From positions 2,480,195 through 2,497,437 of the forward strand of contig LATQ01000001.1 of NCBI GenBank assembly GCA_001017865.1: a stretch of DNA of 17,243 bases. Reading direction: 5' to 3'. The notes beneath the pieces were generated by a model, which saw only the letters and a list, made by a program, of their open reading frames with translations, made no database searches and was not told where the DNA came from. The stretch is from Rhodococcus sp. IITR03. Lineage in GTDB: Bacteria; Actinomycetota; Actinomycetes; Mycobacteriales; Mycobacteriaceae. The stretch's first letter is position 1, and each line of letters opens with the position of its first letter. A program made the translations under genes and the position numbers. Of the stretch, positions 16,467-17,243 are shown in pieces.

Positions 16467-17243
16467 GTGACTGCGACGATCCTGGACGGCAAAGCAACCC
16501 GCGACGAAATCTTCGAGGACCTGAAGGTCCGCGTGGATGCGCTGAAGGCCAAGGGCGTCACGCCCGGCCTCGGCACGATCCTCGTCGGCGACGATCCGGG
16601 ATCCGCGGCCTATGTGCGCGGCAAGCACAACGACTGCGCGAAGGTCGGCATCACGTCGATCCGCAAGGATCTGCCGCCGACATCACCCAGGAGCAGCTGT
16701 TCGAGGCGATCGACGAGCTCAACGCCGATCCCGCCTGCACCGGCTACATCGTGCAGCTCCCGCTGCCGAAGCATCTCGACGAGAACGCGGCGCTCGAGCG
16801 CATGGATCCGGGCAAGGACGCCGACGGACTGCACCCGGTCAACCTCGGCCGGCTCGTGCTCGGCAAGGAGGCTCCGCTGCCCTGCACGCCGCGCGGCATC
16901 ATCCACCTGCTGCGCCGCTACGACGTGGAGATCGCCGGCGCGCACGTGGTGGTGGTCGGTCGTGGCGTCACCGTCGGTCGCCCGATCGGTCTGCTGCTGA
17001 CCCGTCGTTCGGAGAACGCGACAGTCACCCTCTGCCACACCGGCACCCGTGATCTCGCTGCAGAGGTGCGTCGCGCCGACATCATCGTCGCAGCCGCAGG
17101 TGTTCCCGGCCTGGTGACGGCGGACATGGTCAAGCCCGGCGCCGCGGTGCTGGACGTGGGTGTCTCCCGCACCGAGGACGGACTGCGCGGCGACGTCTCC
17201 CCGACGTGCGCGAGGTCGCGGCTTCGTGTCCCCGAACCCCTGG
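16467..17243 (+). CDS. folD: Bifunctional methylenetetrahydrofolate dehydrogenase / methenyltetrahydrofolate cyclohydrolase, 3' end missing
   Basis: Cytosolic one-carbon enzyme converting 5,10-methylene-THF to 10-formyl-THF with NADP+. About 259 of roughly 285 residues are inside the window. Motifs in order: [20 protein letters not shown] followed by the catalytic Lys, [44 protein letters not shown], the nucleotide-binding [30 protein letters not shown] and [15 protein letters not shown]. The start is GTG at 16467 (V-T-A-T-I-L-D-G-K) or ATG at 16458 (M-N-D-V). I favour GTG because GGAAG lies about 10 nt before it, and GGAAG touches the ATG too closely. Frames break near 16677, 17203 and 17221. 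M. tuberculosis folD (Rv3356c) looks closely similar. Confidence 0.93.

Noticed and set aside
14994..17000. 668-codon open frame suggesting an acyltransferase-FolD fusion enzyme
   Set aside because: Parts of both enzymes are out of frame inside it, and an ATGA stop/start overlap sits one frame over, so a base loss is the simpler explanation.
1..17243. Cluster of genuine pseudogenes or a decaying genomic island
   Set aside because: Frame breaks are evenly spread, single-base, located in C/G runs, hit housekeeping folD too, and leave every catalytic motif intact.
1..17243. tRNA, rRNA, CRISPR array, insertion sequence or phage genes
   Set aside because: I saw no cloverleaf, regularly spaced repeats, transposase or integrase motifs, or terminal inverted repeats.

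Overview
The window looks like chromosomal DNA of a Rhodococcus-like mycolic-acid actinobacterium. It is very GC-rich with strong third-position GC. It carries mycobacteria-like genes (SOS-box dnaE2, a TrmL close to the M. tuberculosis SpoU-family methylase, folD, a WS/DGAT wax ester/triacylglycerol synthase, a mycothiol-linked DinB-like protein). Some starts look leaderless behind TANNNT -10 boxes. The genus is inferred from remembered protein resemblance; no search was run.

Layout: (1) 1-411, + strand, 3' end of a sucrase/ferredoxin-like [2Fe-2S] protein. (2) 432-4365, - strand, an MMPL-family RND transporter preceded by a membrane-anchored multicopper oxidase, with a perfect 16-bp palindrome between them. 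(3) 4440-5981, - strand, a YCII/DGPF protein and an ECF42-type sigma factor in one operon, behind a promoter matching the ECF42 consensus. (4) 6094-6996, + strand, a D-2-hydroxyacid dehydrogenase that overlaps tail to tail with an SRPBCC + ArsR operon (6990-7767, - strand). (5) 7768-7953, a dense divergent control region: two GCAAC/GTTGC dyads, a 16-bp-arm inverted repeat and LexA (SOS) half-sites. (6) 7954-12367, + strand, dnaE2, a DUF4349 lipoprotein and a rhodanese, packed end to end and meeting trmL (12364-12828, - strand) tail to tail. (7) 13033-17243, + strand, a YghZ-like aldo/keto reductase, a possible GNAT remnant, an MDMPI/DinB-like protein, a WS/DGAT acyltransferase and folD (cut by the window end).

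The dominant oddity is technical. About 30 single-base frame breaks interrupt 12 of the 16 genes, roughly two per kb. Nearly all are explained by one missing base in a short C or G run (CCC read as CC, GGG as GG). The domains and catalytic motifs continue in the next frame, so I annotate these as intact genes carrying probable run-length errors, not as pseudogenes. Gene limits below are frame-corrected and frame-break positions are approximate.

I found no convincing undescribed multi-gene system. The best signals are regulatory: the ECF42 autopromoter, the overlapping SOS half-sites before dnaE2, the paired operators before SRPBCC-ArsR, the unexplained 16-bp inverted repeat, and the 16-bp palindrome before the MMPL gene. 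No tRNA, rRNA, CRISPR array, insertion sequence or att site was seen. No gene-free stretch exceeds 300 bases.
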